A stretch of 35,742 nucleotides of DNA from Acetobacteraceae bacterium (GTDB lineage: Bacteria > Pseudomonadota > Alphaproteobacteria > Acetobacterales > Acetobacteraceae). The notes beneath the pieces were generated by a model that saw nothing but the letters and a program-made list of their open reading frames with translations, did not search any database and had not been told where the DNA came from. The DNA is taken from the NCBI GenBank assembly GCA_019241425.1, contig JAFAXA010000047.1:1-35742 (forward strand), written 5' to 3'. The stretch's first letter is position 1; every line of letters begins with the position of its first letter. The position numbers were made by a program, and so were the translations under genes. Of this stretch, positions 7,448 through 16,601 are shown one piece after another.

Positions 7448-8075
7448 GCGTCACCGAAGCGCGATAGCTGATCATCGACAGCAACTCCCGGCGTGTACTC
7501 GGATTGTCGCGGAACGCGCCGAGCATCCTGCTCGTCACCATCGTCACGCCCGGCTTGTGCACGCCGCGGGTCGTCATGCATTGATGCGCCGCTTCGATCA
7601 CCACGGCGGTTCCGCGTGGCTGGAGCACATCGTGCACCGTGTTGGCGATCTGCGCCGTCAGCTTTTCCTGGATCTGCAGGCGCTTGGCGAACGCATCCAC
7701 CAGACGCGCGAGCTTGCTGATGCCGACCACCCGCCGATAGGGAAGATAGGCGACATGCGCGACGCCGACAATCGGCGCCATGTGATGCTCGCAGATGCTT
7801 TCCACGCGGATGTTTCGCAGCAATACGATCTCGTCGTAGCCGTCGGTTTCCTCGAAGGTGCGCTCCAGCATCGCCACCGGATCGTGAGCGTAGCCCGCGA
7901 ACCACTCCGCATACGCGCTCGTGACCCGTTTCGGCGTTTCGAGCAGGCCCTCGCGGGCGGGGTCGTCGCCCGCCCAGCGTATCAGGGTCCGAACCGCCTC
8001 CTCCGCCTCCTCCCGGCTGGGGCGGCCACCGCCGGCCGGTGTCGCCGGCCTCGGCTCGCCCATCGAAAACGTCAT
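7437..8075 (-). CDS. folE: GTP cyclohydrolase I
   Basis: A 212-residue type I GTP cyclohydrolase, which converts GTP to 7,8-dihydroneopterin triphosphate, the first step of folate/pterin synthesis. The zinc site is complete: Cys95 and His98 in [12 protein letters not shown] and Cys166 in HQCMTTRG. Other landmarks are [16 protein letters not shown] near the N-terminus and [20 protein letters not shown] place the start at the ATG at 8075 (MTFSMGE); an in-frame upstream start at 8126 would add 17 residues running towards apaG. It follows apaG on the same strand and overlaps the next gene, so the three are probably expressed together. Confidence 0.94.
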   Translation of the reverse strand: MTFSMGEPRPATPAGGGRPSREEAEEAVRTLIRWAGDDPAREGLLETPKRVTSAYAEWFAGYAHDPVAMLERTFEETDGYDEIVLLRNIRVESICEHHMAPIVGVAHVAYLPYRRVVGISKLARLVDAFAKRLQIQEKLTAQIANTVHDVLQPRGTAVVIEAAHQCMTTRGVHKPGVTMVTSRMLGAFRDNPSTRRELLSMISYRASVTHDD

Positions 8076-8136
8076 CTCATGTTCCAGTTCAAGGGAGTTC
8101 GGGCCGCGCCCGACGCATCCCCGCAAGCCGCGCCTG

Positions 8137-8610
8137 CTAATGTACTTGGCCCCGCTGATGCGGGCTGTCGAGGCTGAAGGGGGGAATGGTCACGTCGAAC
8201 GTTTCTCCGGAGGACGGAACGATCATGTGGTAGGCGCCCATCATGAAGCCTGATGGCGTGTCGAGCGGCGTTCCGGAGGTGTATTCGAAGCTCTCGCCCG
8301 GCTCGAGTAGCGGCTGCTGACCGACGACGCCGGCACCGTGGACATGCTGGACCCGGCCGTGGGCGTCCGTGATGCGCCAGGTCCGCCTCAGCAATTGGAC
8401 CGGCATCCGGCCCCGGTTCTCGATCCGGACGCGGTAGGCCCAGACGAAGTGCCCATCCTCGGGCTCGGATTGGTCGGCCAGGAAGTTGGGGCGCACGGTG
8501 ATGCAGACGCCGCGGGTCGTACAGACATAGTCTTCCTTCCCGGCCTTCGCCCCGGCGGCCGAACCGCCGGCCGTGCTACCGGCGGTCCGCCGCGAAATCC
8601 GTTCCGCCAT
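8137..8610 (-). CDS. apaG: ApaG (Co2+/Mg2+ efflux-associated) protein
   Basis: A 157-residue protein with the single ApaG/DUF525 immunoglobulin-like domain. Signatures: [25 protein letters not shown], then [19 protein letters not shown] and [16 protein letters not shown]. The family is linked to divalent cation homeostasis and Ap4A metabolism in enterobacteria, but the molecular role is not settled. There is a ~30-residue Ala/Gly-rich N-terminal extension compared with the ~125-residue E. coli protein. Start: ATG at 8610, 29 bases after the histidine kinase stop. Confidence 0.92.
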   Translation of the reverse strand: MAERISRRTAGSTAGGSAAGAKAGKEDYVCTTRGVCITVRPNFLADQSEPEDGHFVWAYRVRIENRGRMPVQLLRRTWRITDAHGRVQHVHGAGVVGQQPLLEPGESFEYTSGTPLDTPSGFMMGAYHMIVPSSGETFDVTIPPFSLDSPHQRGQVH

Positions 8611-8639
8611 GCCACGAGGCCCCCCGCACCGCGCGGCGG

Positions 8640-10997
8640 TTATCCAAGACCGATGTCCGCCGGTTGTCCAGGAGGCGCGCCGTTCCCATCGTCCGGCATC
8701 CGGCGGCACACTTTCCTGAGCGTGTCGCGCAACTGGCGCAAGGTGAACGGCTTGCGCAAAACGGCCGCGAGCATCCTCTCGGCGCCGCCGGGATGGGAAA
8801 AATCGGCGTAGCCGGTGGCGAGGACGATCGGTTGTGTCCATCCACGCCCACGAATGGCGGCGGTGAGTTCGAGGCCGTTCATGAACGGCATCGCGAAATC
8901 GACGATCAAGAGGTCCCAGTTTTCCGGGTGCTCGCCGAGCAACGCCAGGGCTTCGACGCCGCCGGGCACGTCGCAAACCCGGTAGCCCAGCTCGCCGAGC
9001 ATCGCGGCGGTTGCCAGCCGCACGTCGGAATCGTCGTCGACGATCAGCACGCCGATCCCCGAACGGCTGGCGGGTCCTGGCGCCGGATGCCCGCCCACCT
9101 CGGCCGATTGCATCGCGCGCGGCAACAGCACCGACACGGTCGTGCCCCGACCCAGATCGCTGGCAATCCTGAGCGCACCTCCCGATTGCCGCGCCATGCC
9201 GTAGACCTGGCTAAGGCCCAGTCCCGAAAACCCCGGCCCCTTGGTGGTGAAGAAGGGTTCGATCGCCCGGGCGGCGGTCTCCGGCGGCATGCCCACGCCG
9301 GTGTCGCACACATCGATGCGCACATAGTCGCCCTCGTCGACATCGTCCTGGTTGCCGGCCGGAACCCATTCATTGGCCGTGGAGATCGTCAGGGTTCCGC
9401 CTTCGAGCATGGCCTCGCCCGCATTAAAGGCGAGGTTGAGGATGGCTGCCTCGAGCTGGCTGCGGTCGGCCATGGCAAGCCAAAGCTTGGGCGCGAAGGC
9501 CGTGACGACCTCGACCCGGCGACCGAGCGCCGACATCGCAAGGGTCCCGAGATCGGCTGCCAGAAGATTGAGATCGATCGGGCCGTTGGAAAGCCGCTGC
9601 CGGCGTGAGAAGGCGAGCAGGCGGGAGGTGAGCTGCGCGCCCCGCTGCACGGCGGCAATCGCGCGTTCGACCCAGGATTTCAGCCGTGGATCATCCTCGG
9701 GCAGGCGCCGTTCCAGCAGTTCCAGATTGCCGAGCACGGTCGCCAGCATGTTGTTGAACTCGTGCGCGACACCGCCCGCAAGCTGGCCGACCGCTTGCAG
9801 CTTCTGGGCGCGTTGCAGGGCGACTTCCGTGCGCTCGCGTTCGATGATCTCGACATGGAGACGGTTATTCGTCTCGGACAGCGCGCGTGTGCGCTCCTCT
9901 ACGCGCTCTTCGAGCAGAAGTGCGTGACTCATCCGTTCGTCCTCCCGTTTTTTGAGAGCGGACACCAGTTCGTTGTATGCGGTCGCCAATTGACGGAGTT
10001 CGGTCGCCGCGACCGGGACCGGCGCGCGGGCAGAGAGATCGCCGCGCCGCCAGCGCTCGGCGGTTTGCAGCAACATCCGGGTTGGCCGGGTGATCCATCG
10101 CTGTCCCGACAACCAGGCAAAGGCGAACGCGACCGCCGCCGCCGCCGCGCGCAGTAAACCGCCGCGCCACATCGCTGCCTCGATCCCCGCGGTCGCGTCG
10201 GCCGCGTAGAAGCCGCTGGCAACGAAAAGCCCGAAGGGTGCGACCGTCGCCGGGACATAGCCGACGATGCGCGGCTGCCCCTCGCGGTCCGCCAGCATCG
10301 CGGTTCCGGCCGTTGCCGCGTTGACCAGCCCGAGCACGCTCGCCGCGACCGTTTTGCCGATCCAGTGTTCGGGATCGGCCGACCGGAACAGAAGCACGCC
10401 GTGCCGGTCGGCGACGGCGAGCGTTCGTCTGTCGCCGCCCTGGGCGTCGCCGTGCGAGAGCAGCGGCGCCAGCAGGTCGGGCAACCTACGCAGATCGAGC
10501 GCCGCGATCAGATAGCGGGGCGCGCCGCTTTCTGCTCTGTAGCGCAAAGCAAACGGCAGAAATGCATCCGACCCGTCGATCTGCGTGTAATCGCCGGTCT
10601 GAAATTCGGGACTGTTCGCCGCGTCCACCTGCCATCCGGCGTTCTGCAATGGCCCGGCGGGCACGCCGCCGGCCGAGCAGAGGACCTGGCCGGACTCGGT
10701 CGTCACCGCCATGAACCGGTACCGGGGCAGCCCGGCATGCATGTCGGCCAGCAGCCCGTCACATCCGGGCGCCGCCTCACGGAGCTGCGGTATGCGGGTG
10801 GCGGCGCGTGCGATGTCGTGTGTAGCGGTGACAAGTTGCTGCAGCGCGGCGTTCAGCAGCGCGGCTTCCTGGCGCGCCCGGTCGGCCAGTTCGGCCCGCC
10901 GGGCATCCCGCAGATCCGCTTCGGTGTAGAGAGCCGCTCCCAAGACGGGTAGCAGAGCCAGACAGACGAGAAGTGATAGGCGCGCCGTAAGCCGCAT
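8640..10997 (-). CDS. Membrane-bound hybrid sensor histidine kinase/response regulator
   Basis: A 785-residue hybrid kinase. Order: membrane helix (~5-25); a ~250-residue periplasmic sensor region that looks like a double-Cache fold (FMAVTTESGQVLCS; LLFRSADPEHWIGK); second membrane helix (281-297); HAMP (~298-352); coiled coil (~355-400); HisKA with phospho-acceptor His412 in GGVAHEFNN; HATPase_c with N box NLAFNAGEAM, G1 DTGVGM and GLGLSQVYGM; then a C-terminal receiver with the acidic pair in VDDDSD, phospho-acceptor Asp700 in LIVDFAMP and Lys749 in RKPF. All key residues are present. I chose the ATG at 10997 because it directly precedes the first membrane helix; an in-frame extension to 11129 would be hydrophilic. 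No separate regulator gene is adjacent, so its output partner is unknown. Confidence 0.92.
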   Translation of the reverse strand: MRLTARLSLLVCLALLPVLGAALYTEADLRDARRAELADRARQEAALLNAALQQLVTATHDIARAATRIPQLREAAPGCDGLLADMHAGLPRYRFMAVTTESGQVLCSAGGVPAGPLQNAGWQVDAANSPEFQTGDYTQIDGSDAFLPFALRYRAESGAPRYLIAALDLRRLPDLLAPLLSHGDAQGGDRRTLAVADRHGVLLFRSADPEHWIGKTVAASVLGLVNAATAGTAMLADREGQPRIVGYVPATVAPFGLFVASGFYAADATAGIEAAMWRGGLLRAAAAAVAFAFAWLSGQRWITRPTRMLLQTAERWRRGDLSARAPVPVAATELRQLATAYNELVSALKKREDERMSHALLLEERVEERTRALSETNNRLHVEIIERERTEVALQRAQKLQAVGQLAGGVAHEFNNMLATVLGNLELLERRLPEDDPRLKSWVERAIAAVQRGAQLTSRLLAFSRRQRLSNGPIDLNLLAADLGTLAMSALGRRVEVVTAFAPKLWLAMADRSQLEAAILNLAFNAGEAMLEGGTLTISTANEWVPAGNQDDVDEGDYVRIDVCDTGVGMPPETAARAIEPFFTTKGPGFSGLGLSQVYGMARQSGGALRIASDLGRGTTVSVLLPRAMQSAEVGGHPAPGPASRSGIGVLIVDDDSDVRLATAAMLGELGYRVCDVPGGVEALALLGEHPENWDLLIVDFAMPFMNGLELTAAIRGRGWTQPIVLATGYADFSHPGGAERMLAAVLRKPFTLRQLRDTLRKVCRRMPDDGNGAPPGQPADIGLG

Positions 10998-11129
10998 ACT
11001 TTGGTTGATCCGCCTTTGGACAGCCCGTTTTGTCTTAGTTAGTAGGCTGGTTTCTTCGGACAACCTTAAGGGGTGGTTAATGGCTGTTATGCATCTCAAG
11101 GTAGTCAGGGGAGGGCGCTGGAAGATCAC

Positions 11130-11150
11130 AAAAACGCGAGCTGCCCGCTC
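11130..11150 (-). terminator. Possible intrinsic terminator after the EcsC-family gene
   Basis: Read on the minus strand, GAGC, five bases and GCTC form a short stem, followed by GCG and five T residues. It lies 14 bases past the EcsC gene stop and would separate that unit from the histidine kinase. The stem is short, so strength is uncertain. Confidence 0.4.
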
Positions 11151-11163
11151 CTCACCACCTTGT

Positions 11164-11994
11164 TCATAACAGCGCGGACCAAGCCATGCGGACCCGATCG
11201 GTGCCGTAACGACGCTCCAAGCGGCGGATCGTGAAATGCGCGCGGGCGAGGCTCTGGTAGTGGTCGAGAAAGACGCTGTTGACGATCGCCGCCCCGGCCG
11301 CGCCGATGACGGGCGCCGCCTGTAGGGTGAGCTTCTGTGAGACGCGGATGCCGTACGACGCGGCGATCTCCGAAATCATCAGCATCAGCGGCCGCCCCTG
11401 GAGCACGAAACGGGCCGTCCAGTAGCGCAGCTCCGGGTCGGCTTCCTCCGTCCTGCCGATGATACCGCTGGTCGCGGCCGGGTGATCGAAGGCGAACACT
11501 TCGAGACAGGCGGCGCGCGCGTCCTCCCGCGTCAGATCCTCGCCCTCCTCGGCGGCGATGGAGGCGATCCGCCGCATGATGAGGAAGGTGTTCAGCGTCA
11601 CGTCGGGCAGAAAACCGATGGCGCCGGCGAAGCCGCTCACCGCCCCCGATGCGGCGGCCACCATCCTGCCGGTACGGTCCGACAGACGCGGCACCCGGCC
11701 CTTGCGGGGCGTCGTGGCGACGCCCGCGATCGCCACCTCGAAGGCGCGCTTCAGCGCGGTCTCGGCGAGCTTTTGCCCCTTTCCGATCAGGCCGGAGGGG
11801 AGGCGCAGTTGCCGCAAGCCGAGCGCCGCCGCCGGCCCGAGCATGCCCGCGAGCAGGTCCGCCGCCCGCACGATGACGCCCCGGCTCCGCCGCAGCCGTT
11901 CCACCGCGGCGCGCAGGTCGGCCAGGTCGGCGGGATCGAAGTCCCCGTCCGTCAGGGCCGTGTCGGCGGGGGCGGTCAGGGCTCGTTCGCTCAT
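11164..11994 (-). CDS. EcsC family protein
   Basis: 276 residues. Residues ~80-260 carry the EcsC pattern: a small amphipathic/hydrophobic block (VSGFAGAIGFLPDVTLNTFL), acidic IASIAAEEGEDL, CLEVFAFDHP, LRYWTARFVLQGRPLMLMI and PVIGAAGAAIVNSVFLDHYQ. The Gly/Ala-rich stretch around APVIGAAGAAIVNS could insert in or sit against a membrane. EcsC proteins are named after the third gene of the Bacillus ecs ABC transporter locus, but their biochemical role is not established. The gene follows the ROK kinase by 54 bases on the same strand, so it may be co-transcribed with it. Confidence 0.85.
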   Translation of the reverse strand: MSERALTAPADTALTDGDFDPADLADLRAAVERLRRSRGVIVRAADLLAGMLGPAAALGLRQLRLPSGLIGKGQKLAETALKRAFEVAIAGVATTPRKGRVPRLSDRTGRMVAAASGAVSGFAGAIGFLPDVTLNTFLIMRRIASIAAEEGEDLTREDARAACLEVFAFDHPAATSGIIGRTEEADPELRYWTARFVLQGRPLMLMISEIAASYGIRVSQKLTLQAAPVIGAAGAAIVNSVFLDHYQSLARAHFTIRRLERRYGTDRVRMAWSALL

Positions 11995-12048
11995 GCCTTG
12001 CTCTCCGGTTTGACGGAGAACGCAGCGGACGCGGTTCGGATGTCCCGC

Positions 12049-12939
12049 TCAGCGCGGCCAAAGCCAGGCGGCGCCTCGCACCCCGGAGCTGTCGCCGTGA
12101 ACGTTGCGCAGAATGGGCGTCTGCCAGTACGGCACGAGCGCAAGTTTCGCCATCAGCTTCGGCACCTCCACGTAGAGGTGGTCCATGTTCGACAAGCCGC
12201 CCCCGAGCACGATCACATCCGGATCGAGCAGATTGACGACATCGGTAAGGGCGCGGGCCAGCCGTTCGGCGTGGGTCGCGAGCGCCGCCCTGGCCGCGGC
12301 GTTGCCGGCTTCGGCCCGCGACGGGATGAACCGGGCGTCGCGCGCCGCCGGCCCGTCGCAGCTCCGGGCGAGCGCGGGCCCGGCCAGCACCGTTTCGTTG
12401 CAGCCGCGCCGCCCGCACCAGCAGGGAAAGTCGGCGCCGTTCTCACCCTGGGTGAACGGAAAGGCGGCGTGCCCCCACTCGCCGGCGATGCCGTTCTGGC
12501 CGTCGAGCAGCCGGCCGTCGATGACGACGCCGCCGCCGCAGCCGGTGCCGAGGATGGCGCCGAACACCACCCGCGCGCCGGCGCCCGCCCCGTCCACCGC
12601 CTCGCTCAGCACGAAGCAGCCGGCGTCGTTGGCGACCCGGACCTCGCGGCCGAGCGCCGCCGAGATGTCCGGCCCGAATGTGTGCCCATCGAGGCAGGTC
12701 GAGCTGCGGAGCAGGCGGGTACGCGGATCGATCCGGCCGGGAACGCCGATCCCGACATGGCCGGATCCGCCGAGCGCCGCTTCGGCCTCGCCCACGAGCT
12801 GGGTCAGCGCGGACATCGCCTCCGTGTAGACGCGCGGCGTCGGCACCCGGTGCTCGAACAGGACGCTGCCATCCGCCGCCAGGGCCGCCAGCTCGATCTT
12901 GGTTCCGCCGAGGTCAATGCCGATCCGGTACTCGGTCAC
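12049..12939 (-). CDS. ROK family sugar kinase (fructokinase/N-acetylhexosamine kinase-like)
   Basis: A 296-residue cytosolic sugar kinase. Signatures: the phosphate-binding IGIDLGGTKIEL; GHVGIGVPGRIDP; VRVANDAGCFVLSEAV with the catalytic Asp; ILGTGCGGGVVIDG; GEWGHAAF; and the zinc-binding CWCGRRGCNE, the ROK CxCGxxGCxE. The overall pattern is closest to proteobacterial Mak-type fructokinases, but GlcNAc or glucose cannot be excluded. The start is GTG at 12939, with AGGAGG seven bases upstream, and it overlaps the stop of the preceding glycosyltransferase gene by four bases (GTGA). Tight coupling to two glycosyltransferases suggests a role in supplying or recycling a sugar for a glycan. Confidence 0.9.
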   Translation of the reverse strand: MTEYRIGIDLGGTKIELAALAADGSVLFEHRVPTPRVYTEAMSALTQLVGEAEAALGGSGHVGIGVPGRIDPRTRLLRSSTCLDGHTFGPDISAALGREVRVANDAGCFVLSEAVDGAGAGARVVFGAILGTGCGGGVVIDGRLLDGQNGIAGEWGHAAFPFTQGENGADFPCWCGRRGCNETVLAGPALARSCDGPAARDARFIPSRAEAGNAAARAALATHAERLARALTDVVNLLDPDVIVLGGGLSNMDHLYVEVPKLMAKLALVPYWQTPILRNVHGDSSGVRGAAWLWPR

Positions 12940-14048
12940 GCGCCTGCCTCCTCTATGGGGAACGATCGCCGAAGCTCGCCGAGCAGGCCGGCGGTGACGC
13001 CGTGCCACTCCGCGCGCGGGCCGGCCGGGGATGCCGCCGGCAGGACGGGCGGCCGGTCGAGCAGCCGGCCGAGCGCGTCCGCGAGGCTGTCCGGTTCCGG
13101 ATCGCACAGGATCGCGCCGGGCGCGCCCCCCAGTTGCTCGGCGAGGCCGCCGACGCGGGTCGAGACGATCCACCGCCGGGCCGCGATCGCCGCCGCGGCG
13201 ACGCCGCTCTGACTCGCCTCACGATGCGACAACACCAGCGCGTCGGCCCAGGCGATCAAGCCGCCGACCTCGCCTTCCGCCACCCAGCGGTTCTCGACGG
13301 TGACGTTCGGGAGGCTGCGCAAGGCTGCGAGCGCGTCGCTTTCCGGCCCGTGCCCGACCACCCGGAGTTCGATTTCATCCATGCGCGGAAATTGCCGCAG
13401 CGCGTCCGCGAGCAGGTCGAGCCCCTTGTAGGGCCGGAGACGGCCGAAGGCGAGCAAGCGACGCCGGCCGCCATGGCGCCCCGCCGGCGGCGGCGGCGGC
13501 CCGAACACGAAGGGCGGCAGGGAGGCGAGGAACAAGCGCCGCCGCACGCCTGGAATCCCGGCCAGGCGCTGCGCGCGCAGGCGCTCGCCGACATGGGCGG
13601 TGAGCGCGATCAGGCCATCGGCGCGCAGCACGAGACGGCGCTGCAAGAGCATCTGGAGCGGCAGCGCGTCGCCCGGATGCGGGTCTGCGTCGTGCACGAC
13701 CACGAGCATCGGCACCCGGGCCCGGCGCAGCGCCTCGGCCATCAGCAGGTCGAGCGGCCCCGGCATGGCGCAGATCGCCAGATCCGGCGCGAGCGCGCGC
13801 ACGCGGCGGGCGAGCGGCCCGACCGCGAGCGGGGCCGTCAGCAGCCGGCGCGCGAAGCCGCCAAGGCCGGCATAGGTGGGCATCGGCAGTTCGCATAGGG
13901 GCGCCTCCCCCCCGGCCATGATTTCGGCGTCCGTCGAGAGCGAAAGCAGGACGGACGTCCCGGCGGCGAGCCGCAAGCTTTCGGCAAGTTCGACCGCAAA
14001 GCGCGGCCCGGCGCCCCGCTTGCCCCATTGCCAGACCAGGATTTTCAC
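12936..14048 (-). CDS. Glycosyltransferase family 4-like protein
   Basis: A 370-residue GT-B glycosyltransferase. The N-terminal half starts MKILVWQWGKRGAGPRFA, a sugar-acceptor Rossmann domain. The C-terminal half has LLAFGRLRPYKGLDLLADAL, ELRVVGHGPESDAL, NRWVAEGEV and SHREASQSGVAAAAIAARRW, the GT4 nucleotide-sugar binding site. The usual second acidic residue of the E-x7-E motif is not seen; AAAAIAA stands where AEALA is common. No signal peptide. Its ATG overlaps the stop of the upstream glycosyltransferase by four bases and its stop overlaps the ROK kinase GTG by four, so the three form one unit. Donor and acceptor unknown. Confidence 0.87.
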   Translation of the reverse strand: MKILVWQWGKRGAGPRFAVELAESLRLAAGTSVLLSLSTDAEIMAGGEAPLCELPMPTYAGLGGFARRLLTAPLAVGPLARRVRALAPDLAICAMPGPLDLLMAEALRRARVPMLVVVHDADPHPGDALPLQMLLQRRLVLRADGLIALTAHVGERLRAQRLAGIPGVRRRLFLASLPPFVFGPPPPPAGRHGGRRRLLAFGRLRPYKGLDLLADALRQFPRMDEIELRVVGHGPESDALAALRSLPNVTVENRWVAEGEVGGLIAWADALVLSHREASQSGVAAAAIAARRWIVSTRVGGLAEQLGGAPGAILCDPEPDSLADALGRLLDRPPVLPAASPAGPRAEWHGVTAGLLGELRRSFPIEEAGA

Positions 14049-15268
14049 AGCAGGCGGAGGGCACGCAGCCCGTCCCGCAGCGAACCCGCGCCGAGCCGTC
14101 GCGCCGCCGCCTCCCGCGCCGCGCCGCCGAGCGCGACCCGAAGCTGCCGGTCATCCGCCAGCCGCCGCAAAGCCTCGGCGGCTTCCTGAAGGTCCGGCTC
14201 CGCCCACACCGCACCCTCCGCTTCGAATACGGCGCGCGGATCGGCGGCGGGCACCAGCCGGTAGCCGACCGGCACCGCGTTCTCCGCCGTCATGAAATCC
14301 ATGTTGCCGGACCAGCCGGTTGCGACAACGGCCCGGCCGAGGAGCATCGCTTCGGCCGGCACGAGGCCGAACCCTTCGCTGCGATGGAGCGAAAGTATGA
14401 TGTCGGCCGCCGCCGTCAGCGCGTGGCTGTCCGCCGCCGGCAGGGTGCGGGTTTCGAGTCGGATGTTGGCGGCCCCGGCCACCGCCTGCGCGATGACCCG
14501 GAACTCGGCCGGGAAATCGCCCGGGTTGCCGACCTTCAGCACCAAGAGCCGGTCCGGGCGGTCGCCGAACGCCGCGCGGAAGGCGGCGATCGCGCCCAGC
14601 GGGTTCTTGCGCGCGAATGAGGAGGCGAGACTGAAGGACGCGAGCACGACCACCGAATCGGGCGGCAGACCGAAATCGGCGCGGCCGAGCGACGACGGCG
14701 CTGGCGGCGCGGCGGCGACCGGGGGCGTGACCACCCGCACCCGCCCCGGCAGCAACGGCTCGATCGCCGCCGCCGTGAAATGCGACAGCACCCAGGCTTC
14801 GTGCACGAACGGCACACCGGCTCGCCAGCCTTCCGGCGCGACCGGCAACTCCCAGGCCCAGTAGCCGATCACCCGCCGTTTGCCGAGCAGCCGACGCGGC
14901 AGCTTCAGGAGCGCCAGCGGGAGAAACGGCGCGTTGACGTGGATCAACAGCGGCGCCGATGCCGGTGCGTCGGCGGGAAGCGACACCGAGCGGGTGTCGA
15001 TCGCCGTTCCCGTATCGAGCTTCCAGCACGGTACGCCGAGCTGCGCGGCGCCGGCCAGCATCAGGCGGGCCACCTCGCCGAGCCCGGATGCACGGGACAA
15101 TTCGCCCGCGACGATCAGCCCGCCGCCGGGGTCGAGCGGCGTGGCCGCGGGCCGTGGCGCCAGCAAGGCGGTGCCGCGCGCCAGCAGGGCGCGTCGTTCC
15201 CGCGCCGGGAAAGCGCGCCACAGGCGGTGCAGCGGGTTGAGCCGGCCCCGGGCCGCAACGGCGGACAT
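14045..15268 (-). CDS. Glycosyltransferase family 4-like protein
   Basis: A 407-residue GT-B glycosyltransferase, first gene of the minus-strand glycan unit. The N-terminal domain includes GGGLIVAGELSRASGLGEVA and the motif RRVIGYWAWELPVAPEGW. The C-terminal domain has FSLASSFARKNPLGAIAAF, LLVLKVGN, HALTAAADIILSLHRSEGFG and LVPAEAMLLGRAVVATGWSG with an intact E-x7-E. I chose the ATG at 15268 rather than the in-frame GTG/ATG-type start near 15397, because the extra 43 residues are basic, carry no fold signal and would overlap the argE start. The 127-bp gap to argE must hold divergent promoters. Confidence 0.87.
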   Translation of the reverse strand: MSAVAARGRLNPLHRLWRAFPARERRALLARGTALLAPRPAATPLDPGGGLIVAGELSRASGLGEVARLMLAGAAQLGVPCWKLDTGTAIDTRSVSLPADAPASAPLLIHVNAPFLPLALLKLPRRLLGKRRVIGYWAWELPVAPEGWRAGVPFVHEAWVLSHFTAAAIEPLLPGRVRVVTPPVAAAPPAPSSLGRADFGLPPDSVVVLASFSLASSFARKNPLGAIAAFRAAFGDRPDRLLVLKVGNPGDFPAEFRVIAQAVAGAANIRLETRTLPAADSHALTAAADIILSLHRSEGFGLVPAEAMLLGRAVVATGWSGNMDFMTAENAVPVGYRLVPAADPRAVFEAEGAVWAEPDLQEAAEALRRLADDRQLRVALGGAAREAAARRLGAGSLRDGLRALRLL

Positions 15269-15395
15269 CACACCCGGACCCTGCCGGGCGCGGCACACGG
15301 CGGCAAGGGGCCGAAATCGCAGCGTCGAGGGCGGTCCCTGTTGGTGGCCCGGCTTGCGGCTTGCTCCGAGCGGCCCCGCGTATAGAGTTACCGGC

Positions 15396-16574
15396 ATGTC
15401 CCAAACACCCAGCCCCGGTCCGCGCTATTCCTCGGCGGAACTGCTCGACCGCTTGGTATCATTCGATACCACCAGCCGGAACTCCAATCTGGAGCTGATC
15501 GGCTTCGTGCGCTCCTACCTCGATGCGCATGCGATCGCCTATCGCATCAGCACGGACGAGACCGGACGCAAGGCCAATATCCATGCGACCGTCGGCGGTT
15601 CGGCGGATGGCGGTTTGGCGTTGTCCGGGCATGTCGACACGGTACCGGTCGATGGCCAGAGCTGGACATCGAACCCGTTTGCGGTGCGCGACGCGGGCGA
15701 CCGCTATTACGGCCGGGGTACGGCCGACATGAAAGGGTTCGTCGCCTCCGCGCTCGCTTCCTTGCCGGACATCCAGGCGAAACGCTTCGGCCGTCCGCTC
15801 CATCTGTTCATTACGTACGACGAGGAAACGACCTGCAACGGCGCGCGCCGGATCATCGAGGACATCCGGCAGTCCGGCTACCGGCCGGAATGTTGCGTCG
15901 TCGGCGAGCCGACGAGCATGGCGCCCGTGATCGCGCATAAGGGCCGGCTCGTGCTGCGCGTCAGCGTGCGCGGCGCCCCCGGGCATTCAAGCCGCCCGAA
16001 AGGCGGCGTCAATGCGATCTACGCCGCAGCCGCCGCGATCACCCACGCCGCCGCCGAGGCCGACCGTTTCGCGGCCGAGGGACCGTTCGAGGACGGATTC
16101 GATCCGCCGCACACGACCGTTCACGTCGGAACGGTGGAGGGCGGCACGATCCTGAACATCATCCCGGAGCACGCCGCGTTCTCGATGGAATGGCGCACGG
16201 TCCCGGCCGATGACTTTCTCCAGGAAGTCGAGCGGTTCCAGGCATTCGTTCGGCGCTCGATCGAACCCGGGATGCGAGACGGACAACCGGATTCCGGCTT
16301 CACGTTCGAAATCGACAACTGGATACCCGGCCTTTCCTTGCCGCCGGATCATCCGCTCGCGACCGCCGTCAAGCATGCGGCGGGCGCCAACGCCTCCGGC
16401 AAGGTGAGCTACGGAACCGAGGCGGGGCTCTATGCGAAAGACGGGATCCCCACCATCATCTGTGGGCCGGGGGACATCGCCCAGGCGCATCGGCCGGACG
16501 AATGGCTCGCCCACAGTCAACTCGCGGCCTGCGATGCGTTCATTCGCCGGCTCGCCGACCAGTTGCTCGGCTGA
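15396..16574 (+). CDS. argE: Acetylornithine deacetylase (M20 family)
   Basis: A 392-residue M20 metallohydrolase close to ArgE, which removes the acetyl group from N-acetylornithine in arginine synthesis. Metal and catalytic sites: ALSGHVDTVPVDG (His, Asp), YYGRGTADMKGF (bridging Asp), TYDEETTCNGA (catalytic Glu and metal Glu), VGEPTSMAPVIAHKGRL, and near the C-terminus GTEAGLYAKDGIPTIICGPG, typical of ArgE. The dimerisation domain contains GAPGHSSRPKGGVNAI. Start: ATG at 15396. The next gene, an aspartoacylase-family hydrolase, begins 27 bases after its stop, so both may act on N-acyl amino acids. ArgE-like deacylases with other substrates exist, so the exact substrate is likely but not proven. 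Confidence 0.87.
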   Translation: MSQTPSPGPRYSSAELLDRLVSFDTTSRNSNLELIGFVRSYLDAHAIAYRISTDETGRKANIHATVGGSADGGLALSGHVDTVPVDGQSWTSNPFAVRDAGDRYYGRGTADMKGFVASALASLPDIQAKRFGRPLHLFITYDEETTCNGARRIIEDIRQSGYRPECCVVGEPTSMAPVIAHKGRLVLRVSVRGAPGHSSRPKGGVNAIYAAAAAITHAAAEADRFAAEGPFEDGFDPPHTTVHVGTVEGGTILNIIPEHAAFSMEWRTVPADDFLQEVERFQAFVRRSIEPGMRDGQPDSGFTFEIDNWIPGLSLPPDHPLATAVKHAAGANASGKVSYGTEAGLYAKDGIPTIICGPGDIAQAHRPDEWLAHSQLAACDAFIRRLADQLLG

Positions 16575-16601
16575 GCGGGTTCAGGCCGCCTGTGAGGTTC
16601 C

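Noticed and set aside
11126-12418. 430-residue minus-strand frame over EcsC and the ROK gene
   Set aside because: Arg/Gly/Ala-rich shadow of the two real genes in another frame.
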